A stretch of DNA of 64,000 nt from Palsa-343 sp036269135 (GTDB lineage Bacteria > Acidobacteriota > Terriglobia > Terriglobales > Acidobacteriaceae). Of the stretch, positions 9,133 to 17,132 are shown one piece after another (positions within the stretch are counted from its first letter, which is position 1; the number at the start of each line of letters is the position of its first letter). Location of the stretch: contig DATASQ010000050.1 of the NCBI GenBank assembly GCA_036269135.1, positions 186,001 through 250,000 on the forward strand, read 5' to 3'. The notes beneath the pieces were generated by a model. The model searched no databases, had not been told where the DNA came from, and saw only the letters and a program-made list of their open reading frames with translations. The position numbers and the translations under genes are program-made.

Positions 9133-9822
9133 ATGAGTAGCACGCTCGCGGGTCTTCCCGAACGCCGCGCCGCCAGTTTCTGGCAATCGACGAATGGCAA
9201 GAAGGCCGTGATGGCCGTGACAGGAGCCATCCTGTTCCTGTTCATCATCGGCCATTTGCTCGGCAATCTGCAGGTCTTCGACGGCCGCGCCCGCCTCAAC
9301 GCCTACGGAGCCTTCCTGCATAACCTGGGCGAGCTGCTCTGGATCGCCCGCGGCGGGCTGCTCCTCGCCGTGGGCCTGCATATCTGGGCGACCGTACAAC
9401 TGTGGTCGCATAATCGCAAAGCACGGCCGGTCGATTACAAGGTGAAGAAGTCGGTGGCTTCGTCCTACGCGGACCGCACCATGTACTGGAGCGGCCCCAT
9501 CATTCTGGCCTTCGTCATCTTCCATCTGCTCGAGTTCACCGCCGGCGCCATCCATCCGGAATCGCAGTTCATCGACGGCGACGTCTACCACAACGTAGTC
9601 GCCGGCTTTCAGGTGTGGTGGGTTTCGGCCTGGTACATCTTCTCCCTGATCTTGCTGGGCTTTCATCTCCGACACGGCATCTGGAGCATGTTCCAGTCCC
9701 TCGGCCTCAATCATCCGCGACACACTCCCGTGCTCAAGCAGGCGGCGCTGTGGATCGCGATCCTCATCACGGTTGGCTACATTTCGATTCCCGTCAGCGT
9801 TTTGGCGGGGTGGGTTCGATAG
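9133..9822 (+). CDS. sdhC: Succinate dehydrogenase cytochrome b subunit (b558 type)
   Basis: Membrane anchor of complex II that passes electrons from the SdhB iron-sulfur clusters to menaquinone. The 229-residue protein has five hydrophobic helices and several helix-embedded histidines (in IIGHLLG, VGLHIW, IFHLLEF and GFHLRHG), as expected for the diheme single-subunit b558 family of Gram-positive bacteria, Bacteroidetes and Acidobacteria. There is no separate SdhD. Its TAG is followed directly by the sdhA ATG with no gap, so sdhC-sdhA-sdhB form one operon. Confidence 0.93.
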   Translation: MSSTLAGLPERRAASFWQSTNGKKAVMAVTGAILFLFIIGHLLGNLQVFDGRARLNAYGAFLHNLGELLWIARGGLLLAVGLHIWATVQLWSHNRKARPVDYKVKKSVASSYADRTMYWSGPIILAFVIFHLLEFTAGAIHPESQFIDGDVYHNVVAGFQVWWVSAWYIFSLILLGFHLRHGIWSMFQSLGLNHPRHTPVLKQAALWIAILITVGYISIPVSVLAGWVR

Positions 9823-11736
9823 ATGAAACTCGACGCAGGAATTCCTTCCGGCCCCATTGACCAGGCATGGGACAACGCCCGCTTCGACATGAAGCTGGTC
9901 AATCCAGCAAACAAACGCCGCCATACGCTGATCGTGGTCGGCTCCGGGCTGGCCGGCGCTTCGGCCTCCGCCAGCCTGGGCGAACTCGGCTACAACGTTC
10001 TTTGCTTCTGCTTTCAGGACTCGCCGCGGCGCGCGCACTCCATCGCCGCGCAGGGTGGCATTAACGCGGCCAAAAACTACCAGAACGATGGCGACAGCAT
10101 CTACCGCCTCTTCTACGACACGGTCAAAGGCGGCGATTTTCGCGCGCGCGAAGCCAACGTCTACCGGCTCGCCCAGAACAGCGTTCATATCATTGACCAG
10201 TGCGTCGCCCAGGGCGTTCCCTTTGCCCGCGAATACGGCGGTTCGCTCGAAAATCGCTCCTTTGGCGGCGCTCAGGTTTCCCGCACCTTCTATGCTCGCG
10301 GCCAGACCGGACAGCAGCTGCTGCTGGGCGCGTATCAGGCGCTGGAGCGGCAGATCGACGCGGGCCAGGTCACCATGTTCCCGCGCACCGAAATGCTGGA
10401 CCTGATCGTCATCGACGGCCAGGCCCGGGGCATTGTCACCCGCAACCTCATCACCGGCAAACTGGGCGTGCAACTCGCCGACGCCGTGATCCTGGCGACC
10501 GGCGGTTACGGCAATGTCTACTATTTGTCGACCAACGCCAAGGGCTCGAATGCCACGGCCATCTGGCGTGCCCACAAGCGTGGCGCTCTGTTTGCGAATC
10601 CGTGCTTCACGCAGATTCACCCCACCTGCATTCCCGTCTCCGGCGATTACCAGTCCAAGCTCACGCTGATGAGCGAGTCGCTGCGCAACGACGGCCGCAT
10701 CTGGGTTCCGAAGAAGAAGGGCGACAAGCGCAAGCCCAGCGAGATCCCCGAAGAAGAGCGCGATTACTACCTCGAGCGCAAATACCCGGCCTTCGGCAAC
10801 CTTGTGCCCCGCGACGTCGCCTCACGCAACGCAAAAGCCGTCTGCGACGAAGGGCGCGGCGTGGGTGAGAGCGGCCTCGGCGTCTATCTCGACTTCTCCG
10901 AAGCCATTCAGAGGCTGGGCGAGGAGACCATCCGCGAGCGCTACGGCAACCTCTTCGATATGTACCAGCGCATTACGGATGAGAATCCGTACAAGGTCCC
11001 GATGCGCATTTACCCCGCCATTCACTACACCATGGGCGGCCTGTGGGTGGACTATCAGCTCCAGAGCACCATTCCCGGGCTCTTCGTGCTGGGCGAAGCG
11101 AATTTCTCCGATCACGGCGCGAACCGGCTCGGCGCCAGCGCCCTCATGCAGGGGCTTTCGGACGGCTACTTCATCATTCCCTACACGGTCGGCAACTATC
11201 TGGCCACAGCCAAACGCGGCAAGGTGAGCGATGCGCACCCGGAGGTGCAGGCGGCCGTCACCTCCGTGCAGCAGGGCATCGATAAGCTGCTCTCGATCCG
11301 CGGCAAGCGCACCGTGGATTCTTTCCATCGCGAGCTGGGCAAGATTATGTGGGACGACTGCGGCATGTCCCGGAATGCGAAGGACCTCCAGGAGGCCATT
11401 GGCAGGATCCGGGCATTGCGCGAAGAGTATTGGCAGAACGTGAACGTTCCCGGCTCCGGCGATGATCTGAACCAGAGCCTCGAGAAGGCCGGGCGTGTCG
11501 CCGATTTCTTCGAACTCGGCGAGCTGATGTGCATCGACGCGCTGGAGCGCAATGAATCCTGCGGCGGCCATTTCCGCGAGGAATATCAGACGCCTGAGGG
11601 CGAAGCCCAGCGTGACGACGAGCACTACAGCTATGCCGCTGCCTGGGGCTATACCGGCCCCGGTAAGCCGCCCGAGCTGACAAAGGAACCGCTGGAGTTT
11701 GCCTACGTCCATCCCAGCCAGAGGAGCTACAAGTGA
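9823..11736 (+). CDS. sdhA: Succinate dehydrogenase flavoprotein subunit
   Basis: Oxidises succinate to fumarate at a covalently bound FAD. The 637-residue protein has the Rossmann FAD motif (VVGSGLAGASAS, about 38-50) and the HSIAAQGG segment with His72, the expected covalent FAD attachment site. The substrate-binding C-terminal half includes RLGASALMQGLSDGYF. It is of the long subtype that pairs with a five-helix b558 subunit. It starts directly after the sdhC stop and overlaps sdhB by four bases (GTGA). Confidence 0.97.
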   Translation: MKLDAGIPSGPIDQAWDNARFDMKLVNPANKRRHTLIVVGSGLAGASASASLGELGYNVLCFCFQDSPRRAHSIAAQGGINAAKNYQNDGDSIYRLFYDTVKGGDFRAREANVYRLAQNSVHIIDQCVAQGVPFAREYGGSLENRSFGGAQVSRTFYARGQTGQQLLLGAYQALERQIDAGQVTMFPRTEMLDLIVIDGQARGIVTRNLITGKLGVQLADAVILATGGYGNVYYLSTNAKGSNATAIWRAHKRGALFANPCFTQIHPTCIPVSGDYQSKLTLMSESLRNDGRIWVPKKKGDKRKPSEIPEEERDYYLERKYPAFGNLVPRDVASRNAKAVCDEGRGVGESGLGVYLDFSEAIQRLGEETIRERYGNLFDMYQRITDENPYKVPMRIYPAIHYTMGGLWVDYQLQSTIPGLFVLGEANFSDHGANRLGASALMQGLSDGYFIIPYTVGNYLATAKRGKVSDAHPEVQAAVTSVQQGIDKLLSIRGKRTVDSFHRELGKIMWDDCGMSRNAKDLQEAIGRIRALREEYWQNVNVPGSGDDLNQSLEKAGRVADFFELGELMCIDALERNESCGGHFREEYQTPEGEAQRDDEHYSYAAAWGYTGPGKPPELTKEPLEFAYVHPSQRSYK

Positions 11737-12533
11737 AACTGACCTTAACCATCTGGCGGCAGAAGAACCCGGGGACCCAGGGCAAGTTCGTCAGCTATCC
11801 GATGAACGACGTGAATCCGGAAATGTCGATGCTGGAGTGCCTCGACGTCCTGAACGAAAGGCTCATCGAAAAGGGCGAGGAGCCGGTTGCCTTCGAGCAC
11901 GACTGCCGCGAAGGCATCTGCGGATCGTGCGGGTTCATGATCAACGGCATCGCTCATGGGCCTCTGCCCGGGACCACGGTCTGCCAGCTCACCACACGCC
12001 ACTTCAAGGACGGCGACGAACTGACCCTTGAGCCCTGGCGCTCCGCATCTTTTCCCTTCATCAAAGATCTCGCCGTAGATCGACGTTCGCTGGATCGCAT
12101 CATCGAATCCGGCGGATACATCTCGGTTTCGACCGGCAATGTACCGGATGGCAACGCCATTCCGGTGGGCAAGGAAATCGCGGATCGCGCCATGGATGCG
12201 GCCGCCTGCATTGGCTGCGGCGCCTGCGTGGCGGCCTGCCCGAACGGCTCGGCCGCGCTGTTTACCGGGGCCAAGATCGCCCATCTCGGCATTCTGCCGC
12301 AGGGTAAGGAGGAAGCCGATCGCCGCGCTGTCCGCATGGTCGGGCAGATGAACGCCGAAGGCTTCGGCAGCTGCACCAACATCGGCGAGTGCACCGGCGT
12401 CTGTCCCAAGGAAATCCCACTGGAAGTGATCGCGAAAATGAATCACGATTACCTCTGCGGGGCGTGGAGAGAGCGGCATCAGGCCATCACCACCATTGCG
12501 CCGGTCACCGACTGGGATTTCGCGAAGAAATAG
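11733..12533 (+). CDS. sdhB: Succinate dehydrogenase iron-sulfur subunit
   Basis: Relays electrons from the flavoprotein to the cytochrome b subunit. Of 266 residues, the N-terminal plant-type ferredoxin domain carries C58, C63, C66 and C84 for the [2Fe-2S] cluster. The C-terminal domain has CIGCGACVAACP (C159, C162, C165, C169) and SCTNIGECTGVCP (C214, C220, C224) for the [4Fe-4S] and [3Fe-4S] clusters. The start is a GTG that overlaps the sdhA TGA, with GAGGAG about seven bases upstream, a clear case of translational coupling. Confidence 0.97.
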   Translation: MKLTLTIWRQKNPGTQGKFVSYPMNDVNPEMSMLECLDVLNERLIEKGEEPVAFEHDCREGICGSCGFMINGIAHGPLPGTTVCQLTTRHFKDGDELTLEPWRSASFPFIKDLAVDRRSLDRIIESGGYISVSTGNVPDGNAIPVGKEIADRAMDAAACIGCGACVAACPNGSAALFTGAKIAHLGILPQGKEEADRRAVRMVGQMNAEGFGSCTNIGECTGVCPKEIPLEVIAKMNHDYLCGAWRERHQAITTIAPVTDWDFAKK

Positions 12534-12643
12534 CCAGCCAAACCGGATCACCCAGGACGCCAGGATCCTGGCTGCCGTGCGCCCGGAGATTTCGTTCGCC
12601 GGGCATGTTGCTACAATCGTCTACCGGATCTTCCCGGGAATCC

Positions 12644-13954
12644 ATGAAACCCTGGCATCTGCCTGTCCTTGGCGCGATTCTGCTGCCCCTCGTCGCGCAG
12701 GCTCAATCCTCCAACCTTTCAAAGAATGCGCCTGTGACCCACAAATCCACCGTCGCCAGCGCGGCTGCCGTGCATCGCTCCGCCATCGTCGTCGACACCC
12801 ATGCCGACACCTCGCAGCGCATGCTGGACGAGCACTACGATCTGCGCCAGCCGCTCGACGGCGGAGCGCTCAACTTCGCCTCTGCCCAGGCCGGCAACCT
12901 TGGCGCGGAGTTCTTCGCCATCTGGGCGCAACCGACGCTCTACAAAGGCCAGTACGCGCGCCGGACGCTGGAACTCATGGACGCCGTTCGCCAGGAGGCG
13001 CTCGCGCATCCTGACCAGATGATGATGGCGTATGCGCCTGAAGACATTCTCAAGGCTCACCGCGAGCATAAGCTGGCGGCGCTGATGGGCATCGAGGGCG
13101 GACACTCCATCGAAGACTCGCTCGGGCTGCTGCGCGACTACTACCGGCTCGGCGCGCGGTACATGACGCTGACCTGGTCGAACTCGAACGACTGGGCGGA
13201 TTCTTCCGGCGACGAAGACGATCCAAAGGTTAAGCACACCCAGGATGGCCTGACCGACTTCGGCAAGGACGTCGTCTACGAGATGAACCGGCTCGGCATG
13301 ATGGTGGACATCTCGCACGTGTCGGACAAGACTTTCTACCGCACGATCATTACCTCGCGTGCGCCGGTGTTCGCCTCGCACTCGGCGGCGCGGGCGCTCT
13401 GCGCGTCGCCGCGCAACCTGACCGACGACATGCTCCGGGCCGTGGCCCGCAGCGGAGGCCCCACCAGTCAGGGTGGCGTGGTGATGGTGAACTTCTATTC
13501 CGGGTTCATCAGCGATGCGTGGCGGAACGCCTGGAAAGAGCAGACTCCGGAGCGGCAGGCTGCCGAAAACGCGCAGATCGCGCAGTGGAAGGACGCGGGC
13601 AGGACCATCACCTATGCGATGACGGATGCGCTGGACAAGCAGTGGGCGGCAAAGATTCCGCGGCCGCCGCTCAGCATGCTCATCGATCACATCGATCACA
13701 TTGCCAAAGTGGCGGGAATCGACCACGTTGGGCTTGGTTCCGATTTCGACGGGATTCCTTCGTCGGTGGAAGGAATCGATTCCGCCGCGGACCTGCCGAA
13801 GATCACTGCGGCGCTGATGGCGCGCGGCTATTCGGGCGAAGACTGCCGGAAGATTCTGGGGCTGAATTTTTTGCGATTTTTTACGGAAGTGCAGGCGACG
13901 GCGAAGCATCTGCAGGCGGAGCCGGATCAGCGGCCCGTTGTCGGTGGTGCGTAG
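12644..13954 (+). CDS. Secreted membrane dipeptidase (peptidase M19)
   Basis: Zinc dipeptidase of the renal dipeptidase family, likely hydrolysing dipeptides in the periplasm. A signal peptide (about residues 1-21, ending AQAQSS) precedes a TIM-barrel domain with the expected metal ligands: HADTSQ (HxD), the Glu of GIEGGHS, the His of DISHVSD, the His of FASHSAA and the Asp of GLGSDFDG. The ATG at 12644 is preferred because the signal peptide begins there; the frame stays open further upstream without a plausible start. A TACAAT hexamer about 27 bases upstream may be its -10 element. It is convergent with the M23 gene, with only three bases between the two stops. Confidence 0.9.
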   Translation: MKPWHLPVLGAILLPLVAQAQSSNLSKNAPVTHKSTVASAAAVHRSAIVVDTHADTSQRMLDEHYDLRQPLDGGALNFASAQAGNLGAEFFAIWAQPTLYKGQYARRTLELMDAVRQEALAHPDQMMMAYAPEDILKAHREHKLAALMGIEGGHSIEDSLGLLRDYYRLGARYMTLTWSNSNDWADSSGDEDDPKVKHTQDGLTDFGKDVVYEMNRLGMMVDISHVSDKTFYRTIITSRAPVFASHSAARALCASPRNLTDDMLRAVARSGGPTSQGGVVMVNFYSGFISDAWRNAWKEQTPERQAAENAQIAQWKDAGRTITYAMTDALDKQWAAKIPRPPLSMLIDHIDHIAKVAGIDHVGLGSDFDGIPSSVEGIDSAADLPKITAALMARGYSGEDCRKILGLNFLRFFTEVQATAKHLQAEPDQRPVVGGA

Positions 13955-13957
13955 GGA

Positions 13958-14914
13958 TCAGTTCCCTGTCTTGGAATTGTCGGCCAGCTGAGCGGCGCTG
14001 GCGAACTGCTGCATGGTCTCGCGCAGATAGCGGTGCGGGTTGACCGGCGTGTTGTGGATGCGGACCTCGTAGTGCAGGTTGGGACCGGTGGTGCGGCCGC
14101 TCAGGCCAACGTAGCCGATCACCTGTCCTATGCTCACCTGCTGGCCGGTCGTCACGGCGAAACCGGAGAGGTGCGCGTAGAGGGTCTGGATGCCATTGCC
14201 GTGATTCAGGGTGACTTCCCGGCCATAGCCGCTTTCCATGCCCGCGTTCTCGACTACACCGTCGGCGGTGGCGCGCACGGGCGTGCCAAAGCTCACGCCG
14301 ATATCGACGCCAGTGTGGAACTCGCCTTCACCGACTCTCAGTGGATCTTCGCGCTCTCCAAAGGAACTGGTGATGGGACCGATCACGGGCCACAGTTCCG
14401 GAGCGCCGGCCAAAGAGGCCCAGTCTTTCACGCCTGCCGGAGTGAGGCCCAGATCGAAGGACTGGATACGGCCGGAAAGAGCGTTATTGCGCAGCATGGC
14501 GAGCTGGTCCAGCGACTGCGTATACGCCTGCTCGCTCAGGGTGCCGGAGTCGGAGCTGCCGGGGACAACGGCGGCTGTCGCAGCTTTGGCCATGCGATTC
14601 TGGCGAAGGCCGTAAAGGGCACTGACTTCGCTGGCCAGCGAGCCGAGCGAAGCGGCCTGTAATTCCTTTTCGTGCGCGACAATCTGGAGCTGGTTGTAAT
14701 CCACGCGCAAGGCTTCGCGCTGGGAGCGCAGCTGATTGAAGCTGGCGGTCTTGAGCATCATGCGGGTGTAGGAACCGGCGAGTCCGGTGATCGTAAAGGC
14801 ACCCACTATGGCAGCGGCGATGAAGACGCCGGCATAGTGGAGAGGGACAGGGATTTTGCGGAGAGGTCCGTCCTTCTCGCGAGCAACAAAGATGATGTAG
14901 TAGCGTCTTCGCAA
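13958..14914 (-). CDS. Membrane-anchored M23 (LytM-type) endopeptidase, possibly altered active site
   Basis: A 318-residue envelope protein: short cytoplasmic N-terminus, one membrane helix (about 26-48), coiled-coil segment (about 55-105), linker and a C-terminal LytM/M23 domain that normally cuts peptidoglycan cross-links. Zinc ligands H200 and D204 (HxxxD) and H281 are present, as is the His of YAHLS (H248). The usual HxH motif reads N-L-H because codon 279 is AAC, so one of the two catalytic histidines is missing. It may therefore be a non-cleaving activator, like degenerate LytM regulators, rather than a hydrolase. The start is a TTG; a promoter candidate lies about 90 bases upstream. 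Confidence 0.88.
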   Translation of the reverse strand: MRRRYYIIFVAREKDGPLRKIPVPLHYAGVFIAAAIVGAFTITGLAGSYTRMMLKTASFNQLRSQREALRVDYNQLQIVAHEKELQAASLGSLASEVSALYGLRQNRMAKAATAAVVPGSSDSGTLSEQAYTQSLDQLAMLRNNALSGRIQSFDLGLTPAGVKDWASLAGAPELWPVIGPITSSFGEREDPLRVGEGEFHTGVDIGVSFGTPVRATADGVVENAGMESGYGREVTLNHGNGIQTLYAHLSGFAVTTGQQVSIGQVIGYVGLSGRTTGPNLHYEVRIHNTPVNPHRYLRETMQQFASAAQLADNSKTGN

Positions 14915-15000
14915 CGTCTGGCTCCGGAAAACGTCCGGATGAACTCCTGAATTCGCAGGCCCGCAGGCAGAAGAAGTCAGCTCGAAAACCGACCCTCTGC

Positions 15001-15029
15001 ACCGTAACAGCCTGATTTTGCGGCGTCAA
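15001..15029 (-). promoter_or_regulatory. Candidate sigma-70 promoter for the M23 gene
   Basis: On the minus strand, TTGACG (complement of 15024-15029), a 17-base spacer and TACGGT (complement of 15001-15006). It would start a leader of roughly 80 bases before the M23 TTG start. The rest of the 14915-15240 gap holds only the terminator at 15183-15208 and no supportable gene. Confidence 0.4.
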
Positions 15030-15182
15030 TCTCCGAATTGGGGATCGTTCAAACGCCAGTAACCTGAGAACCGCCGCTGGACTCCGCGACTGATGCGGCT
15101 CTTGTGAATCAGATGCTGGTTGTATGTTACCAAAACGGTTGCGTTTTCAAAGAATGGCCAGTGCGATCGGGATCGCGGCCCG

Positions 15183-15208
15183 CTGCGCAAAACAGACCCC
15201 CCACCGGG
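15183..15208 (-). terminator. Rho-independent terminator candidate after the Cys-motif gene
   Basis: Read on the minus strand, a CCCCCACC arm pairs with GGTGGGGG across a short C loop, and is followed by GTCTGTTTT. It lies about 35 bases past the stop of the small Cys-motif gene transcribed toward it. Confidence 0.55.
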
Positions 15209-15240
15209 GGGGTGGGGGCTGAGGCAAGTCACAGAATCTA

Positions 15241-15594
15241 TTAGAGTTCCCTGAGGGCTGTTTTGGCATGCGGCAAGTTGATGGAAGCAAGCCACTTATC
15301 GAGTGAGTTTTGGGCGTCGAGTGAGTCCTGGGCGTCGGGCGAGTTTCGGCGGCGGGTGCGGGGGATGAGGGGGACGGGCCTCTGGGTGGCGCGGTGGTTG
15401 TGGCGACTGTGGGTGAAGCAGTTGTCCTGTCCGCGCAGGGCGTGGGAGCGGCAGGGCGCGCCGGATTGGGTCTGGTAAGCGCAGGGCCGGGGGAGCAACG
15501 GGTGGGGGTGGTGTCCGGTGCAGAAGAGCTGGCCGGGAAGAGCGCGGATCGGGCAGCGGCGGCGGCCGTGGATGGCGGTACAGAAGCGTGGCAT
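15241..15594 (-). CDS. Small protein with two Cys-Cys-Cys-His motifs, unknown function
   Basis: A 117-residue basic protein with two tandem copies of a C-x(8)-C-x(9)-C-x(2)-H type motif: CTAIHGRRRC...CTGHH and CAYQTQSGAPC...CFTH. This pattern looks like a small zinc-binding module, similar to those in short bacterial and phage-related proteins of unknown role. A perfect AGGAGGT seven bases before the ATG at 15594 fixes the start and is the strongest ribosome binding site seen in the window; the same frame is open further upstream without such a signal. The C-terminal part contains a short repeated peptide (DAQDSL, DAQNSL) encoded by an 18-base tandem repeat. Not assignable to a function. Confidence 0.7.
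   Translation of the reverse strand: MPRFCTAIHGRRRCPIRALPGQLFCTGHHPHPLLPRPCAYQTQSGAPCRSHALRGQDNCFTHSRHNHRATQRPVPLIPRTRRRNSPDAQDSLDAQNSLDKWLASINLPHAKTALREL
15299..15352. repeat. 18-base tandem repeat, three copies
   Basis: Units 15299-15316, 15317-15334 and 15335-15352 share the core TCGAGTGAGTttTGGGCG; the third copy is degenerate. The unit length is a multiple of three, so copy number changes keep the reading frame of the Cys-motif protein and would only lengthen its tail. Confidence 0.75.
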
Positions 15595-15698
15595 GGAGCG
15601 ACCTCCTGGGGTACAGACGGCGGCTTCCCCCCTCTCGCCCAGGGCAGACGAGAAGGATGGGCACCCATGAATCGTGCGCAACCGTGAAGCGCGACCGT

Positions 15699-15727
15699 GA
15701 AAAAGCCGCCTTGCGGCGGCTGTTTTT
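15699..15727 (-). terminator. Bidirectional terminator hairpin
   Basis: GCCGCC (15705-15710) and GGCGGC (15715-15720) pair around a TTGC loop, with an A-run on the left and GTTTTT on the right, so it can work on either strand. It most likely ends the minus-strand transcript from the membrane protein gene at 15902-16204. The rest of 15595-15901 shows no supportable gene. Confidence 0.65.
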
Positions 15728-15901
15728 GGACTCGACCCCTCTATTTTCAGAATACCAAGTCCGGATGGATTTACTGCCAACGTCCGGCGTGTATTTTGGC
15801 GTGGAAGTCCTTGTGTATCAGCGATGGTTACGTTCGTCAGGGCGGGAGGGGGGTTGACAGGATTTCCACAGAAGGGGGTATTTTGCCATGTTTTGGCGGG
15901 C

Positions 15902-16204
15902 TTAGTGGCCCTGGAGCCACTGGGCGTAGGGATAGAGGAGGAGGAAGACGACGAGGGCGAGGGCAAGGATGTCCGCGTAGAGGAGGAGGAGGACGCCGCC
16001 GTGGTAGAAGCTCCATCGACGGCGGAGGCAGCGGATGGTTTCCCAGGTGCCCCAGCCGGTGAGGGCGGTGGGGACGAGGAGGAGCGGCGAGGGACGGATA
16101 TTGGGGAAGCCGCCCAGGACGAGAGCCAGGATCACGCTGCCGATGACGAGCACGGTCCCCCGGATCAGGGAGCGGCACCGTATATTGAAGACGGCGTACT
16201 GCAT
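15902..16204 (-). CDS. Small hypothetical membrane protein
   Basis: About 100 residues with three hydrophobic helices (VLVIGSVILALVLGG, LLLVPTALTGW and LLLLYADILALALVVFLLL), ending WLQGH. No family recognised. The start is unclear: the ATG at 16204 is a plausible choice, but the frame is open to 16279 and no strong ribosome binding site marks either. It is divergent from scoB, with the two possible starts only about 17 bases apart, so the promoters would overlap the opposite gene. A terminator lies about 180 bases downstream. Confidence 0.55.
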   Translation of the reverse strand: MQYAVFNIRCRSLIRGTVLVIGSVILALVLGGFPNIRPSPLLLVPTALTGWGTWETIRCLRRRWSFYHGGVLLLLYADILALALVVFLLLYPYAQWLQGH

Positions 16205-16220
16205 GGGGTCAACCGAGGAT

Positions 16221-16970
16221 ATGACTAATGTACCGAATCCGGGGGCGACCCCGGCGGGCAGCGGCATGGCAACGCGCAACCCCGGCGGCCAGAGGGCGCG
16301 GGACAGGGAAGGCGCGGCCGCGAAGCGCGAGCGGATTGTGAAGCGGGTGGCGCGCGAGCTGCGCGACGGGTTTTACGTCAACCTGGGGATCGGGATGCCG
16401 ACGCTGATTGCCAACCATGTGCCGCCGGGGATCGAAGTCGTGCTGCAGTCGGAGAACGGGATGCTGGGGGTGGGGCCGTATCCCGAGGCAGGGATGGAGG
16501 ACCCGGACCTGATCAACGCAGGCAAGGAGACGGTGACGGCTCTGCCGGGGGCGTCGTACTTCTCGAGCGCGGAGTCGTTTGCGATGATCCGCGGGGGCCA
16601 CGTGGATCTGAGCGTGCTGGGGGCGATGGAAGTGGATGAGGAAGGCACGCTGGCGAACTGGATGATCCCGGGCAAGATGGTGAAGGGGATGGGCGGGGCG
16701 ATGGACCTGGTGGCGAGCGCGCGGCGGGTGATTGTGGCGATGGAGCACACGACGAAGGACGGAGCGCCGAAGATTCTGAAGAAGTGCACGCTGCCGCTGA
16801 CCGGGGTGCGGGTGGTGGAGACGATTGCGACGGAGCTGGCGTGGATTCGGGTGACGCCGGAGGGTTTGGTGCTGGAGGAGATTGCGCCGGGGGTGACGGT
16901 GGAGGATGTGCAGCGGGTGACGGAGGCGCGGATTAGGGTGAGCGCGGGATTGCGGGAGATGGCGGGGTAG
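16221..16970 (+). CDS. scoB: 3-oxoacid CoA-transferase subunit B
   Basis: Beta subunit of a succinyl-CoA:3-ketoacid (or related) CoA-transferase. It carries the family's conserved GIGMPT segment near the N-terminus and the SENG motif (LQSENGMLGVGP) with the catalytic Glu, followed by the usual INAGKETVT and GGHVDLSVLGAMEVD blocks. The start could be ATG 16221 (249 residues) or ATG 16266 (234 residues); the family is usually about 215-240, so the shorter form is possible. The alpha subunit normally encoded next to it is absent here: upstream is an unrelated divergent gene and downstream is the foreign-looking island. Confidence 0.85.
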   Translation: MTNVPNPGATPAGSGMATRNPGGQRARDREGAAAKRERIVKRVARELRDGFYVNLGIGMPTLIANHVPPGIEVVLQSENGMLGVGPYPEAGMEDPDLINAGKETVTALPGASYFSSAESFAMIRGGHVDLSVLGAMEVDEEGTLANWMIPGKMVKGMGGAMDLVASARRVIVAMEHTTKDGAPKILKKCTLPLTGVRVVETIATELAWIRVTPEGLVLEEIAPGVTVEDVQRVTEARIRVSAGLREMAG

Positions 16971-17132
16971 GGGGGCAGCGACGGGGGAGCGTGGCTTGAT
17001 GAACGCTCTGTTTATTCAGGTTGTCGTCGTGTAAAGCGAGTGAGGGTGAAGTTCGTAATGTTTCACCCTTTCGTGAACTAATTGTCCGTGGGTTCACCAT
17101 CGGGTTGTCCCACGGCAGATGTTCGAGGAGCC

